A DNA stretch of 64,000 nucleotides from Paraphysomonas bandaiensis (lineage: Eukaryota; Chrysophyceae). Each line of letters begins with the position of its first letter. Position 1 is the first letter of the stretch. The stretch covers positions 62,001 to 126,000 of the forward strand of contig CBFFRP010000276.1 of the NCBI GenBank assembly GCA_965644295.1, read 5' to 3'. Shown piece by piece: positions 12,866-24,251 of the stretch. The notes beneath the pieces are model-generated. The model was not told the origin of the DNA and made no database searches. It worked only from the letters and a program-made list of their open reading frames with translations. The translations under genes and the position numbers were made by a program.

Positions 12866-13459
12866 GATTATATATATGTATGTGTGTATATATGTGTGTG
12901 TATGTATATGTATATATACTTATATACTTATCTATCTATATATAATTAACTTACTTTGTGAAGTCACTCTACTTACTTTATATTGTAATATGAAGTGTAG
13001 GATATGATTGGATGGATATTATGGCTATGAGATACTGTACACAGACCTTCTTGCTATCTATGGGACCATTATTTGATTATACGAACCAGATTATGACACC
13101 AGAGAACCGAACTTTGGTCATAGTGGAACCTAGTTTTCTATAGACTCCCTCAAAATTTTGTTATAATATACTACAAAATCAGTATTTTTTCCATATCATT
13201 GGATTATAAATACCCGGATATCTACATTTTATTACATCCTCAATTTTACATCCTCTATATATAAAATTACGACATCACGAGTAGCACATCATCTGGGAAG
13301 AACGTTAGAATTCACCTCAAAAATTACGTATGAATTGAACCATATGTTCTCCTGTATGTAACGTAAGTATCTCATGTTACTGTTAGTATCACCCTATCCG
13401 TCTAATGACATATGAATATATAATATAATGAAATATGAATAGATAATGTTTTAATCCTC
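12866..13459. other. Divergent intergenic region with TATG/TA microsatellite
   Basis: Contains TATG/GTGT/TA-rich simple sequence at about 12870-12945, just upstream of the sulfotransferase start. The remainder is AT-rich. No copy of the ~125-bp dispersed element is seen here. Confidence 0.6.
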
Positions 13460-14227
13460 ATGCAATCACCATCTCGTCGTGTTCGTGGACAGCGGGTTGT
13501 ACCCACTGAAGGTGGTTTCTCCCCTGATAATGAAAACAGTAAGAGAATGGCTTCTAAAGGAATAACAGACTGTGAATATCGTCTCTTTTGTTATTTCTTA
13601 AGGCCTCATTATGATTATGATGGTAATGGAGTACCAGTTACACTATTCTCCCAGAAATTAATGGATCATAAGATATTCCAAACACGTGAGGAAGCTCAAC
13701 GCTGCTGCCAGAGATTAGATAGGTACCATTCTGGCTATATCAAGTTAGCAACGATATTCAATCACGCAAATGAGGATGGGCAGCCATTCCGAAATGAAAT
13801 TTACAAGTTTATAAAGACTGTGAGCACCGGCGAAGCCAATAGAATACTAACTCTATCCGATTCTGATGAGTGGAGTACTTTGGACGAGTGTGCATATGAA
13901 ACTTCTTCTGAAAACAGCGACCATGTATTTAGAGAATTAAGTCTTAACTCGATAACACGTGATCCGCGATCGAAGTACTCTACTTCAACTCGGATGGGAA
14001 CGACAACTCACGCAGATTGTTCCAAACGGAAAACTGGACGCCCCCGCAGCGCACGCGATCGAATCATAGGACGAATGATAACGCGTATAAAAGATAACGC
14101 CCACAAACGGTGTCAAATGGCGTCCGAAGATCAACAGGCCAAACATCTGTGTTTCGACGAACTCTCCGACGTTCAGAAAAGGAAAGTGGAAGCGTATATT
14201 AACAGGAACGACATACTAGAAGTATAA
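13460..14227 (+). CDS. Hypothetical protein with degenerate EF-hand-like pair
   Basis: Single 255-residue ORF starting MQSPSRRVRGQR. I do not recognise the family. Around residues 50-110 are DYDGNGVPVTLF and DRYHSGYIKLAT, which have the spacing of EF-hand loops but lack several acidic ligands, especially at position 12. The C-terminal half is basic (RPRSARDRIIGRMITRIK) and may be disordered or nucleic-acid binding. Base composition moves from AT-rich at the 5' end to GC-richer at the 3' end, as in neighbouring genes, which supports it being real. Confidence 0.5.
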   Translation: MQSPSRRVRGQRVVPTEGGFSPDNENSKRMASKGITDCEYRLFCYFLRPHYDYDGNGVPVTLFSQKLMDHKIFQTREEAQRCCQRLDRYHSGYIKLATIFNHANEDGQPFRNEIYKFIKTVSTGEANRILTLSDSDEWSTLDECAYETSSENSDHVFRELSLNSITRDPRSKYSTSTRMGTTTHADCSKRKTGRPRSARDRIIGRMITRIKDNAHKRCQMASEDQQAKHLCFDELSDVQKRKVEAYINRNDILEV

Positions 14228-16142
14228 AAGTCGATATGACATTAATGGAATATGAAGAACGTGGAATGTGTTGGTACTCCGTTGTCATATGATATGTATC
14301 ATATGTATATGCATTGGCACACCATATTAATCTCGGCATTTAAGTGTCGAAGGGTTTATAATCATGGTGAATTTTGTGATTATATATATCATTCAATGGT
14401 GCGGCATAATAATATATATTCAATTTAACAACAACCCCCTACAGTGCCTTTGTCAAACCTTGGACAGCGACAGTTTGAACCGTGTGAAAATGAATAATTC
14501 TACACTGTAATTTCCTAATAGATGCAGTATCGTCAACAAGGCATTGTTCCGAATACTATTTACTCCGTTGAACTAGAAAAGTAAAAAACCCATACTAGAG
14601 TAAACTCTAATCTCTTCAAATACGTATTTGACAAGGACAAAACAAGTTCGTTATTAATCCCTAAATGAGCTTCTGGGTTATATTTATTTTATATCCACTC
14701 TTCGTGGTGTTATAGACTATAGACATTCCAAGTGTACAGTGCATTGCTACGCTTAGCTGTCATAAAAAATTATCCTTAGCTGTCATAAAACTGTAGCTTT
14801 TCACTACACACTAAAGTTACAACCTTAATGTAGAGATGCAAAGTAGAATATTTTTTAATTCGAGTCTTAAATAAGGTTTCTTTACCTCTGTGCTGACCAG
14901 AAAAGTATCTACTCTATTTCTGATTATTTAGCTACTGCTATATCCACTTATTTATAGCTGTATATTTGACGCATTCGACACTTATACGACAACTTCTCCC
15001 AGATATGGATACTACACCCCTCTGATAGACTTCAGTACGTATTCCATTGAAATCGTACTTAACAAGGAGGGAGTAATAGGATATCTAACTTCGAGCCATT
15101 AGTTCATAGTAGTCAGAAAAGTGGGTCTGGTTGACCGGTTAATAGCTACAAAAACAGTACAGAAGTATGACTTGGATCTCTACTACCTTACTACCCATCA
15201 AACCTATCTAGAGGATGCATAACATCCGTTCGATATCTTCTCTATTGTGAACATATCAGCTACGTTGGAGGGATGAAGGTGGTAGGTGATATATAGTATG
15301 GGGAATACATTGTACAATATGTACCATCATCTGTATTTGAATCAGATCTACTTCATAGGATCTTATAAACTGAGTGTGTAGAATGGTAGATGATGTGAAC
15401 AGTCCTGAGACACTGACAGGATAGTGGTCTATCTTAGAGCGGTGTGGCGTCACCTCCTGCACCCATTTAGGTGAGTATAGAGCTATGCTATGTCTGGATA
15501 GGTTGCAATAGATGTCAAAAGAAGATTTTCATATATGATAGTTGTAGTTCCGGAAACAGGTGAGAACCAGGTCTTTAGCCTACTACTAACGTAAATTCAC
15601 TCTTCAACTATAGAAACTCCTGCTTCTTGGGAAATAAGTGGATATCGGGTCCATATGATCTCATTACCAGCTGCTCATACTATACAATGATGACATTAGA
15701 GTATAATCTTAGCATACATGACAGCGTAGAATAAAGTATTGTAGTGAGTACAATGGAGCTCACAAGTGATGTGACAGATGATACATCTCTCTTCGACAAA
15801 CTGGATAAGAATCTTAGAGATACAACCAACAAGAATAACTCCAGATGTTAGAAAAGAGTATTCAATCACTCTATCATCGGCCAGAACGATAACTTTTCGA
15901 TATATGTATCTGGTAGAGTAGATCGTTGATATCTAGTTACGTACTGTAGATATGTGTGAGTGTCGACCTGGAGGACGAGGAATTTGTCGACCGAGAAAAA
16001 ATCCTAGGTTTTCAGTTGTATACTGCTTTTTGTTGATCAGTATCTGTATACTGTATTCTCGTACAACAACAAAACGGCGATTTTATTGCCTGGTTGACTT
16101 TACCCCACTCACAGAAATGCACAGTTTACGGTAGTATGTACA
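14228..16142. other. Long intergenic region without recognised genes
   Basis: About 1.9 kb upstream of the (GTAT)n array. Only short ORFs are seen (e.g. minus 15462-15256), with no homology I recognise. The region is AT-rich. No tRNA or rRNA was found by eye. Confidence 0.5.
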
Positions 16143-16537
16143 ATGTATGTATGTATGTATGTATGTATGTATGCATGTATGTATGTATGTATGTATGTAT
16201 GTATGTATGTATGTATGTATGTATGTATGTATGTATGTATGTATGTATGTATGTATGTATGTATGTATGTATGTATGTATGTATGTATGTATGTATGTAT
16301 GTATGTATGTATGTATGTATGTATGTATGTATGTATGTATGTATGTATGTATGTATGTATGTATGTATGTATGTATGTATGTATGTATGTATGTATGTAT
16401 GTATGTATGTATGTATGTATGTATGTATGTATGTATGTATGTATGTATGTATGTATGTATGTATGTATGTATGTATGTATGTATGTATGTATGTATGTAT
16501 GTATGTATGTATGTATGTATGTATGTATGTATGTATG

Positions 16538-16571
<34 letters not shown>

Positions 16572-16804
16572 TGTATGTATGTATGTATGTATGTATGTAT
16601 GTATGTATGTATGTATGTATGTATGTATGTATGTATGTATGTATGTATGTATGTATGTATGTATGTATGTATGTATGTATGTATGTATGTATGTATGTAT
16701 GAATGTATGTATGTATGTATGTATGTATGTATGTATGTATGTATGTATGTATGTATGTATGTATGTATGTATGTATGTATGTATGTATGTATGTATGCAT
16801 GTAT
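16143..16804. repeat. (GTAT)n tetranucleotide microsatellite, ~660 bp
   Basis: About 165 nearly perfect GTAT units, with a few interruptions (GCAT near 16172, an ATAT unit near 16541, GAAT near 16700, GCAT at the end). All six frames stay open through it, so the long Met-Tyr-Val-Cys and His-Thr-Tyr-Ile ORFs are artefacts. It ends 85 bp before the syntaxin start codon. Confidence 0.98.
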
Positions 16805-16888
16805 CAATCTGGTGGTATGGTTTCTTTAGTTGTTAGCTCCTAGTGTCATTAATCACAGTGTTGAGATATAGCATATAACTCTGTCATA

Positions 16889-18098
16889 ATGTGTGATAGA
16901 ACAATTGAATTTCGTCAATGTGTTGCTGGTCTATCTCAAGCTCCTCAAGGACCTCAGGTAAGATATATTACACCCATACAATACATACATCTATATATAT
17001 AACATATACTGTATTTAATTATAAGGGTACACGTAAATCACTTGAAATACCTTCAACAAAATCAGCATTTCAAGAAACTACAGCAGATATTGCAATAGGA
17101 ATACATCGTACAACTGAAACATTAGCTGAATTAACTAAACTGGTTCGTCGACAAGGATTATTTGATGACCCAACAGAGAAAATTAATAATTTAATTGTAC
17201 GTATTAAAGAAGATATCAGTTCATTAAATGCGAAATGTGATGCAGCACAATCATTTGTTGAAAGTTCAAAGAAATCAAGTGGTGCCAAAAATCAAGCTGC
17301 TAATCACAAGTCGAATGTTGTAACTTCATTGAAAGGGGAATTGATGAATGCAACACAAGGGTTTAAATCTGCTCTCGAATTGCGGTCGGATAAAATGAAA
17401 ACTCAACAAGAAAGAAAGTTGAAATTGACTGGGAGTAGTGCACTTTCACCAATGCACAAAGCCGCTGGTAGCGTTCATAACAATGGTATGCTAAATGGCA
17501 TTGGTGGCGGGACGGCAGATATGAAGCCAATGATGATGTCAAGTCCCTATGATATGGGAAGCATGAGGCGAAGAGGAAATGGGGAGGATGCTGCCCAAAT
17601 GCAACAGCAGATGTTGATACAGCCTCCAAGCGAGGTGCAATATTATGAACAAAGGCAGGAAGCCGTTGGTGAGGTGGAAAGAACAATAGGTATGATCAGT
17701 ATATGATTGCATATAATATACTTGTACTCCACATATCATGACGAGTATTCTATTATGAACTTAATGTCAACGTGCCGTGTTTCCTAAACTGGTTCCTGAC
17801 ATCGTAGTAACATGTCCAGCAATAGTATACTACCATTTGTAGCACTTCAATTATAAAAGGTATTCACACAGGTGAGCTGGGCCAACTATTCAAGCGACTC
17901 TCGACAATGATTTCCCAGCAGCAAGAGCTTGTGGAGCGTGTTGACGAAGATATTGAATCTGCTGTTTTTTCTGCTGATCAGGCTCAGAGTGCTTTGATGA
18001 AGACCTACGAAAGTGTGTCAAGCAATAAAGGGATGTACATGAAAATATCAGCTATTATGCTTATTTTCATTATTTTCTTTGTGTTATTCATGATGTAG
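16889..18098 (+). CDS. Syntaxin-5/Sed5-type Qa-SNARE
   Basis: Three exons: 16889-16957, 17026-17689 and 17872-18098, all phase-compatible. The N-terminus MCDRTIEFRQCV carries the DRT-x-EF motif typical of Sed5/syntaxin-5, which binds Sly1. An N-terminal helical (Habc-like) region follows. The SNARE motif is built across the second splice: ...QRQEAVGEVERTI + GELGQLFKRLSTMISQQQELVERVDEDIE, with the expected zero-layer glutamine. The tail anchor is MYMKISAIMLIFIIFFVLFMM. By family knowledge this acts in ER-Golgi and intra-Golgi fusion. The first coding 200 bp is AT-rich and the later part GC-richer. Confidence 0.92.
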
Positions 18099-19671
18099 CG
18101 TCTATTGTATCTAGGTGTTATGCTAGGATGAATTTTTCAAAAAGCCGTAACATGTCAGTTCAACATATTCTGGACAAGTGTTGTAAGCTAATAGAATGTA
18201 TCACTATGTATTACCCATTTATCTAGTTATTTGGTATCACTTCTTTTCTGTATTCTTACACTTGTACATAATTTAGTTTGAAAAAGTACTATTTCATATT
18301 ATTGGACATATGAAACATTGTCTAGAGTGTAGAGGATGTGATGAAGATAATAGGACACGAGAATTCTGATATCATTTGGGTTAACTCGCTCACTAGTAGC
18401 ATACTGTTTCGTCCCATATATCTTTAAATTGTAGCTTATCCTCATGAAACTGAAAGCCTAATATATATCTAGAATGTATAGTTAGTTGTAGCTTGCTCGC
18501 TGTTAAATACCCTGGATGCCCTTGAGGTGGGCCCATTCCCGGATGCCTGTTTACCGTTAACTCGTCAAGAGGCCCAAAGATGTCTACTCAAGTGACACAT
18601 TTTAGTGTCCCTCTTGTACCACACAAACATTAGGCTATGAGGGCAGATCGTAATCTGCTGACTATATATTATGCGGCTCACGTTAGTTTCCAAATTATAT
18701 AAACGGCATCAGAGGTGCGACTTTTGAAACTCCAGCACAATTTTAAACTATAGTTTTGAAGTCCAGGTTTAGAAGATATTTCTCTTGTTTGCACACTGTC
18801 ATCATACTGATATTCTACATCACGCTAATAATGCAATATAATATCATAGCTAAGATAGAAAAGAGCTTCAGTTCAAGCCAAATATCGAAGTTGCATGTCT
18901 ATATTAGGCCGGTGCTAGTGTGAGCGTTCTGTTGAACCCAATGGTCTAAAAATAATACGAAATCATTAAAATTATAATCAATTCATTTGTATTTGCTACT
19001 ATTATACTCTCTCAAATCTCAACTCCCAAGCAACACACAGTCAATATATTTCAGTTTCACTGCATAATTTATATTATATCATTACAACCGTTCTCATGTA
19101 ATAATCAGATTTTCTTATATATTATATCATTAGTTAGTTCATGTAATACTGTTATTTATAATAAATAATAACCACTACCACTGTATTCTTCACGTAACGG
19201 TCATAATTCTAACGCCTTAGAAATACAGGATTTAATTGCTAACAAACAGCAAAACTCAATATAGCAGTCAAATTCACTACATTAGATATAAGATATCACT
19301 GTTATGATTTACAAATTTTCGCTACTTATCTGAGAAGAACTCAGAACATATTAAAGTAAAATCAAAAAAGGTGCTACTGTACCGAAGAGAAGTGACATTC
19401 TCAGTGTTATGATACACAGATGCTAACCATTAGTTTCTTATCACAAAAACTAAATCATGTTTAATATAAACCCTAAACAGTGAGTGCTTCACATTTAAGT
19501 TTGGGAGCCTACTTCATACGTAACTACGGCTCAGCCGCCTTGGTCGCGGAGTATGAAAGAAAAATTTATGCTCTGTTAGAAATCACGTTGCATTTTTACA
19601 TCATTGCTAAAAGTAATAATACACAAACAACACATTATTCAGCTACACATAAAAACAACTGCTGCACAATG
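18099..19671. other. Intergenic region with dispersed-repeat blocks
   Basis: About 1.57 kb with no credible gene. 18425-18512 resembles 48309-48395 (AAATTGTAGCTTATC...TTGTAGC..GCT.GCTGT). 18515-18710 is an inverted relative of 34687-34975 (shared CTCATAGCC..ATG, GGGACACTAA, AGATGTC and GGGCATCC words). 19084-19125 matches 53766-53803 (CGTTCTCA.GTAATAATCAGAT). These look like remnants of older mobile elements. Confidence 0.55.
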
Positions 19672-22110
19672 TTACTTCTCTTTCTGACGAATCGTATACG
19701 TTCTTCGTATTTTCATTGGTACACTGTCGCCAGGACACTCAGCCAACATAGTGGCTATATTATTCAAAGTCAATCCATGGACAGAACTCCCGTTTATTTC
19801 AAGCAACACATCGCCAGCTTTCAGTATTCCGTCTGCTTTGCATACTGGCTTAAAGCCATGTACATAAAATCCCTGGCCAGTGGTCCCATTGATATTTTTG
19901 ATCAAAACACGCAGCGCCCCGTCAGTCCGAGGGACTGTTATATCTATATCATCTGTTACATTTTCCACACGAGGAGACCCCGATGCCGCACTGGCCTCAT
20001 CAACTAAATCAGTGATCTCTCCACTAATACCAGACCCTAGACTAGATGTCACTGAGAATCCAGATTCGCCTATTCTAAGCTCCTCGCTTGACTGGCTGTC
20101 TATCGCGATATCATCCCACTGCATGTTGATGATCGCATCCAGACCATCTTGAGCTCCTCTGGGAGAAGTTGAATCGCTCCCACCACGTGGAGAAAAATAG
20201 GGGGCATATTTGAGAAGCTCTGACAACTCGTCACGACGGCGAATAAGCATCGTGACGTAATCATCTTTGTTATTTACTAACACGGCAACAACATCTTCCA
20301 ACGATCCACCAGATACATCCACACCATCTACTTCCAACAACTCGTCTCCTACTTTAAGCAACCCCTGAGTTTCCGCCTTACTGAAAGGTCTGAATCCGTG
20401 AACAAATACTCCGTGGAATTCGCCATCATCATCATGACGAAGCTGAACTCTTAATTGGTTATTAGTTTTCGGAACTCGGAATGTCATATCTTGAGCAGGT
20501 AATTTTAAGAGGTCCGAAAAATCCGGGAATACTTCTGGTTGGCTAGCATGCTCGGATATGATAAAAGCCCGAGGTGACGATTTGGTCGAGGCAGGCTTGC
20601 TCCTGGGAGACCAATTGCTTCGGGGCGACAAATTACTTGTGAGTTCCTTCCTGCGTCTAATAAGAATGCGGACAAACTCATCATTGTGATCAACTAGTGC
20701 CGAAATCACTGCTTCCAACTGCTGTCCCTTAACATCTATGTCATTCACCTCTAATACTTCATCTCCTACCCTCAGGAGACCCTGCTCTTCAGCACGGCTG
20801 TATGATTTAAAACCGTGTATAAAGAGGCCACTATACTCGCCGTCATCATCATGCCGAATCAAAATGCGCAATAAGTTATTTGTTTTGGGCACATTGAACA
20901 AGAAGTCCTCGTATGGGAGCTGAAATATGTCGCTGAGGCTGGGAAAATGAGTAGGTTGCTCTACATCCTCTGATATATTAAACATTACAGGAGAGGGTAA
21001 AGCATCAAGTTGCTTCTTCTCTTGCACCGCCTTAAACCTTTCCAAGCGCTGCAATTCGAGAGAAAGACTAGCATCAACATTCCCTGCCGAAGATAGAGGT
21101 CTTTCCCTCGCACTGTCGGTGTACTCTGCGATAACCAAGGACTCCTTCACAACAGCTGCTAAAATCATATCTCCAACAACACTGTCCATATATAATTCCA
21201 TGACAGTCTCTAGCACAGTATCTTCGTATTCAAAATCATACTCGTTCTGCATACTTTGTGAAGTAGTTGATCGGGCAGACAAGCGTGCAGATGGATGTGG
21301 GGACGGGCTAGAACTGAGCTCATCAGCGCTGATGGTAGATAACAACGAATCTATAAATAAATCGCCTACTACATCAGTAACAATGTCAGCGGATACCTCT
21401 GACATTTCATCCACGTAATACTCCTCGTCGTCATTACCGTCGTATAAGAATCCAATACTCTCATCATCATTGTCTACATTCTCCTCGTTATTGACATCCA
21501 TACCCGGCCTTTCAGTTTCAAAAGTTTGAGCTAACTCCGTAGCAATATCATCAGTTCTCGTTTGTGCAGTGGTTGTATCGTACACTGATTCAGCCACATT
21601 GTCCACTAACTGTACACCCGTTTCGCCAGTATATGGATCCTCAGAATAATCAGATGGACAGGTAGCGGCATCGGTTGTCACCACGTTACTTTCAGTGTGA
21701 GATGACAGATAGGCACTTTGGTTAGAATCACTGTACGTATTAGCATCAGCTATAGGCGCCTCAATTGTATTGATATCTTTAGAAGAATCAGTCGTATCTG
21801 CCCCAACCAGTATTGGTGCATTGTCAGCGTCTTCAATATCAAGACTACTACCACCCACAACAGGTGTGGGGTCTGCATCACAAGGTGCTTCCCATGGACA
21901 GGATTGTGCATTTTCATTTTCTTCAGCCAACAGGGCGGCCGCAAACTCATCAAAATCACCTTCACCAGCTTTATGCAGAGGGGCCAAAATAATATCGGAT
22001 GATGGATCAGGAAATGTGGGCTTCAGATGTGACAGGCCTGATACAAAGAACACAGTAAAGAAACTACACTGTACAAAATACATTGCATGGTACACACTTG
22101 CGTTCAGCAC
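19672..22110 (-). CDS. Three-PDZ-domain protein (probable 3' exon of a larger gene)
   Basis: The reading frame ends ...YTIRQKEK. It has a long acidic, low-complexity N-terminal half (about residues 30-370), then three PDZ domains at about residues 400-490, 530-620 and 715-800. PDZ1 and PDZ2 are close duplicates (VPKTNN.LR, HDDDGE...G.F.HGF, GLL.VGDE.LEV...DV.G). PDZ3 is more divergent (GTTGQGFYVHGF). PDZ domains bind C-terminal peptides, so this is a scaffold. The annotated Met lies in sequence that is probably intron: the acceptor TTTGTATCAG at about 22034 joins in phase to a donor after GAC-ACG-GAA-G near 22248. That links it to the upstream ORF (22120-23490). Confidence 0.7.
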   Translation of the reverse strand: MLNASVYHAMYFVQCSFFTVFFVSGLSHLKPTFPDPSSDIILAPLHKAGEGDFDEFAAALLAEENENAQSCPWEAPCDADPTPVVGGSSLDIEDADNAPILVGADTTDSSKDINTIEAPIADANTYSDSNQSAYLSSHTESNVVTTDAATCPSDYSEDPYTGETGVQLVDNVAESVYDTTTAQTRTDDIATELAQTFETERPGMDVNNEENVDNDDESIGFLYDGNDDEEYYVDEMSEVSADIVTDVVGDLFIDSLLSTISADELSSSPSPHPSARLSARSTTSQSMQNEYDFEYEDTVLETVMELYMDSVVGDMILAAVVKESLVIAEYTDSARERPLSSAGNVDASLSLELQRLERFKAVQEKKQLDALPSPVMFNISEDVEQPTHFPSLSDIFQLPYEDFLFNVPKTNNLLRILIRHDDDGEYSGLFIHGFKSYSRAEEQGLLRVGDEVLEVNDIDVKGQQLEAVISALVDHNDEFVRILIRRRKELTSNLSPRSNWSPRSKPASTKSSPRAFIISEHASQPEVFPDFSDLLKLPAQDMTFRVPKTNNQLRVQLRHDDDGEFHGVFVHGFRPFSKAETQGLLKVGDELLEVDGVDVSGGSLEDVVAVLVNNKDDYVTMLIRRRDELSELLKYAPYFSPRGGSDSTSPRGAQDGLDAIINMQWDDIAIDSQSSEELRIGESGFSVTSSLGSGISGEITDLVDEASAASGSPRVENVTDDIDITVPRTDGALRVLIKNINGTTGQGFYVHGFKPVCKADGILKAGDVLLEINGSSVHGLTLNNIATMLAECPGDSVPMKIRRTYTIRQKEK

Positions 22111-22119
22111 AGCTATATT

Positions 22120-23490
22120 TCAAGGCGTAGAGAATACAACAGTAATACACAGCAGAAGCACTAATATAAATATACTCGCAAATAGTACGGCACACAGTAA
22201 AAAAGTATACATCAAGTCCATATCACTGCAGACAGTATTCTGACCTTCCGTGTCAACAGATGATGACCTCGGCATACGACTTTCTCTCCGCTTCCTTTTT
22301 ACGGCTGTATCTACCTTACCTACCTCCTCGTCCACCTTCACGGCCGTTGTGCTCGCACATCGTTCAAGTGTTGGCGATTTCGGTCCAATTGATTCACTTC
22401 TAGCAGTTTTTATTCGATGACTCATCGAACGAGCATCGATTGGTATGTGAAGTTTGCTTACGCTTCGTTCAAGTGCAGGAAGACTCTTAGTTTTCTGCAA
22501 CAGATCATCCCTCGCCGCTTGTCTTGCCAACTGCTCCTCCCTTTCCTTCTCCATCTGTCTCTCCTTCTTGATCTCTAGAACCCTCATCGAGAGCTCGTCA
22601 GTTGATTGTTCTAATAGCTCCCGCCTCAACATTTCGCTCTCCATTCGACGGATTTCATGCAACTCTGCCTCCACGTCCTTGGTTTTGAATTCTTTCTCTA
22701 GTGCCAGAGTCCTTTCTCGTTCTTTGGTGTAGCTCACAGCTTCTTGTTCCATTCGGCGTTTAAATTCGGATATAAACTCGTTCGATGTATCAGAATGTTC
22801 ATCTGAAGCATTTTTACTCTTTGGAAAGCATGATATTGGCTTTCTGGGGGGAGGTAACGACCCCCTCAACAAGGGATCATCGACGAGTAAACTATGCATA
22901 TAATCCGCCTCATAGTCAAATAGAGCCATATCTCGCGACACCTTTTCCATATTTATATCGAATTCCAGATTATTGACATTAAGAATGCGTATAAATTGTT
23001 TCTTTGAAATGGACAATGGAACATGTGGAAGCTTTTTTGCATTTAACTTCCAGGAAGTCTTCAGATCACGCCATTTGCTCTTCTTACTTTGTTTTCTGAT
23101 ATGCTTAAAAGTGGTATGTAATATTAACATCAATTCATATTCTTTTTCAATAATACGATTATCAACAACTCGTGTATATAATGACATTAATAATTCAGTT
23201 TGATCAGACCATAAACCCATTTCTACAGTTAATGATATCCCCCAATTATATCTTTGAAAATCATCCACACGTCTATTACCATATGCTCGTTTCTCATGCA
23301 TTCTTGTATTATTATAATGTATTGCCATACGATTAGCAACATTCTCTGCATTTGATTTATATTGTTCAGGTAATACAGATCGCATATTCTCAATATCAAA
23401 GTCAATGACACTGTTTTCTATACCTCGTACTGGATTATGTGGTATATAAAACGTACAATTCGTGGTCCCAGATGGCCAAATGGTATTCAT
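22120..23490 (-). CDS. Coiled-coil protein; likely 5' exon of the PDZ gene
   Basis: 456-residue ORF beginning MNTIWPSGTTNCTFY. The N-terminal ~180 residues are a folded-looking domain I do not recognise. Residues ~240-340 are a charged coiled coil (EFKRRMEQEA...EEQLARQAARDDLL). A basic, serine-rich tail follows. The last 30 residues (MYTFLLCAVLFASIFILVLLLCITVVF) look like a tail anchor. They are encoded by T-rich sequence lying exactly where an in-phase intron (GTCAGA...TATCAG, about 22248-22035) would remove it. Either this is a separate tail-anchored protein or, more likely, the first exon of a ~1,200-residue three-PDZ protein. Confidence 0.6.
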   Translation of the reverse strand: MNTIWPSGTTNCTFYIPHNPVRGIENSVIDFDIENMRSVLPEQYKSNAENVANRMAIHYNNTRMHEKRAYGNRRVDDFQRYNWGISLTVEMGLWSDQTELLMSLYTRVVDNRIIEKEYELMLILHTTFKHIRKQSKKSKWRDLKTSWKLNAKKLPHVPLSISKKQFIRILNVNNLEFDINMEKVSRDMALFDYEADYMHSLLVDDPLLRGSLPPPRKPISCFPKSKNASDEHSDTSNEFISEFKRRMEQEAVSYTKERERTLALEKEFKTKDVEAELHEIRRMESEMLRRELLEQSTDELSMRVLEIKKERQMEKEREEQLARQAARDDLLQKTKSLPALERSVSKLHIPIDARSMSHRIKTARSESIGPKSPTLERCASTTAVKVDEEVGKVDTAVKRKRRESRMPRSSSVDTEGQNTVCSDMDLMYTFLLCAVLFASIFILVLLLCITVVFSTP

Positions 23491-24251
23491 TTTTATAGTT
23501 GTTATATACGAATTATCAATCTATTGAATTAATGTGCGTTTCTCTTATATAAACATCTCACTCTATGTATGTATATATATGTGAGTTAACATCTCGCTAT
23601 ATATACATACATACATACATACATACAGCTCTACTCTATACCGTATACACATATATGGACATACCGTACAGCTACAGAGTTGTACACTGCTGTGTTGCTA
23701 TACTGGTATATGAGCGATATGTGTCAGTTTTATATTCACCTATCTATGAAAACCCAGTACTGTCCTAGAAACTATTGGATTTTGATATTGATAAAAGTGA
23801 AAATGCTATTGAAAAGTAATAAAAACTGTGGTTTTATAGGTTTGAGTAAATAATAATTTGGTATTCTATATAAAAATATTGGGGTTTTGATGGTTTGATG
23901 TACGACATGACTGACGTGTGTGTGGTACTCGTGTACATACAGCAGTCATACAGACGGTCCATGAAAGGACACAGGCATGCCCTGGGACTGTATGTATGTA
24001 TAGCGGTATATATCTACTCTATGTACACACCAGTACACAGTCTACCATACCATACACACCAGTATATACTCCTGTATATAAATCCAAACCTTCTCGATCA
24101 TTTTTCCATATGCACAACTCGCTCTACTCTCAACTATATCCACCATATACACATACATACACATCCACTTAAAACAATCCATCCAACTATTCTATCTATT
24201 CATTCATTTCATTCATTCATTCATTTCATTTCATTCAAACACTATCCCATT
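23491..24251. promoter_or_regulatory. Divergent intergenic region (PDZ gene / CS-domain gene)
   Basis: Contains (CATA)n at 23603-23628, several GTATAC/TGTATA words (23640-24080), and an (ATTC)n run at 24195-24236 just upstream of the ATG at 24252. No copy of the ~125-bp element. This is a plausible bidirectional promoter by position only. Confidence 0.4.

Noticed and set aside
16143-16804. Possible CRISPR-like regular repeat array
   Set aside because: Perfect 4-nt tandem repeat without spacers, in a eukaryotic genome.
16094-16836. Five long ORFs of Met-Tyr-Val-Cys or His-Thr-Tyr-Ile repeats on both strands
   Set aside because: They are translations of a (GTAT)n microsatellite, which has no stop in any frame.
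19880-22243. Plus-strand ORFs opposite the PDZ gene
   Set aside because: Antisense shadows of well-supported PDZ coding sequence.
23895-24251. N-terminal extension of the CS-domain protein from ATG 23895
   Set aside because: Translated repeat-rich promoter sequence; the signal peptide begins cleanly at ATG 24252.
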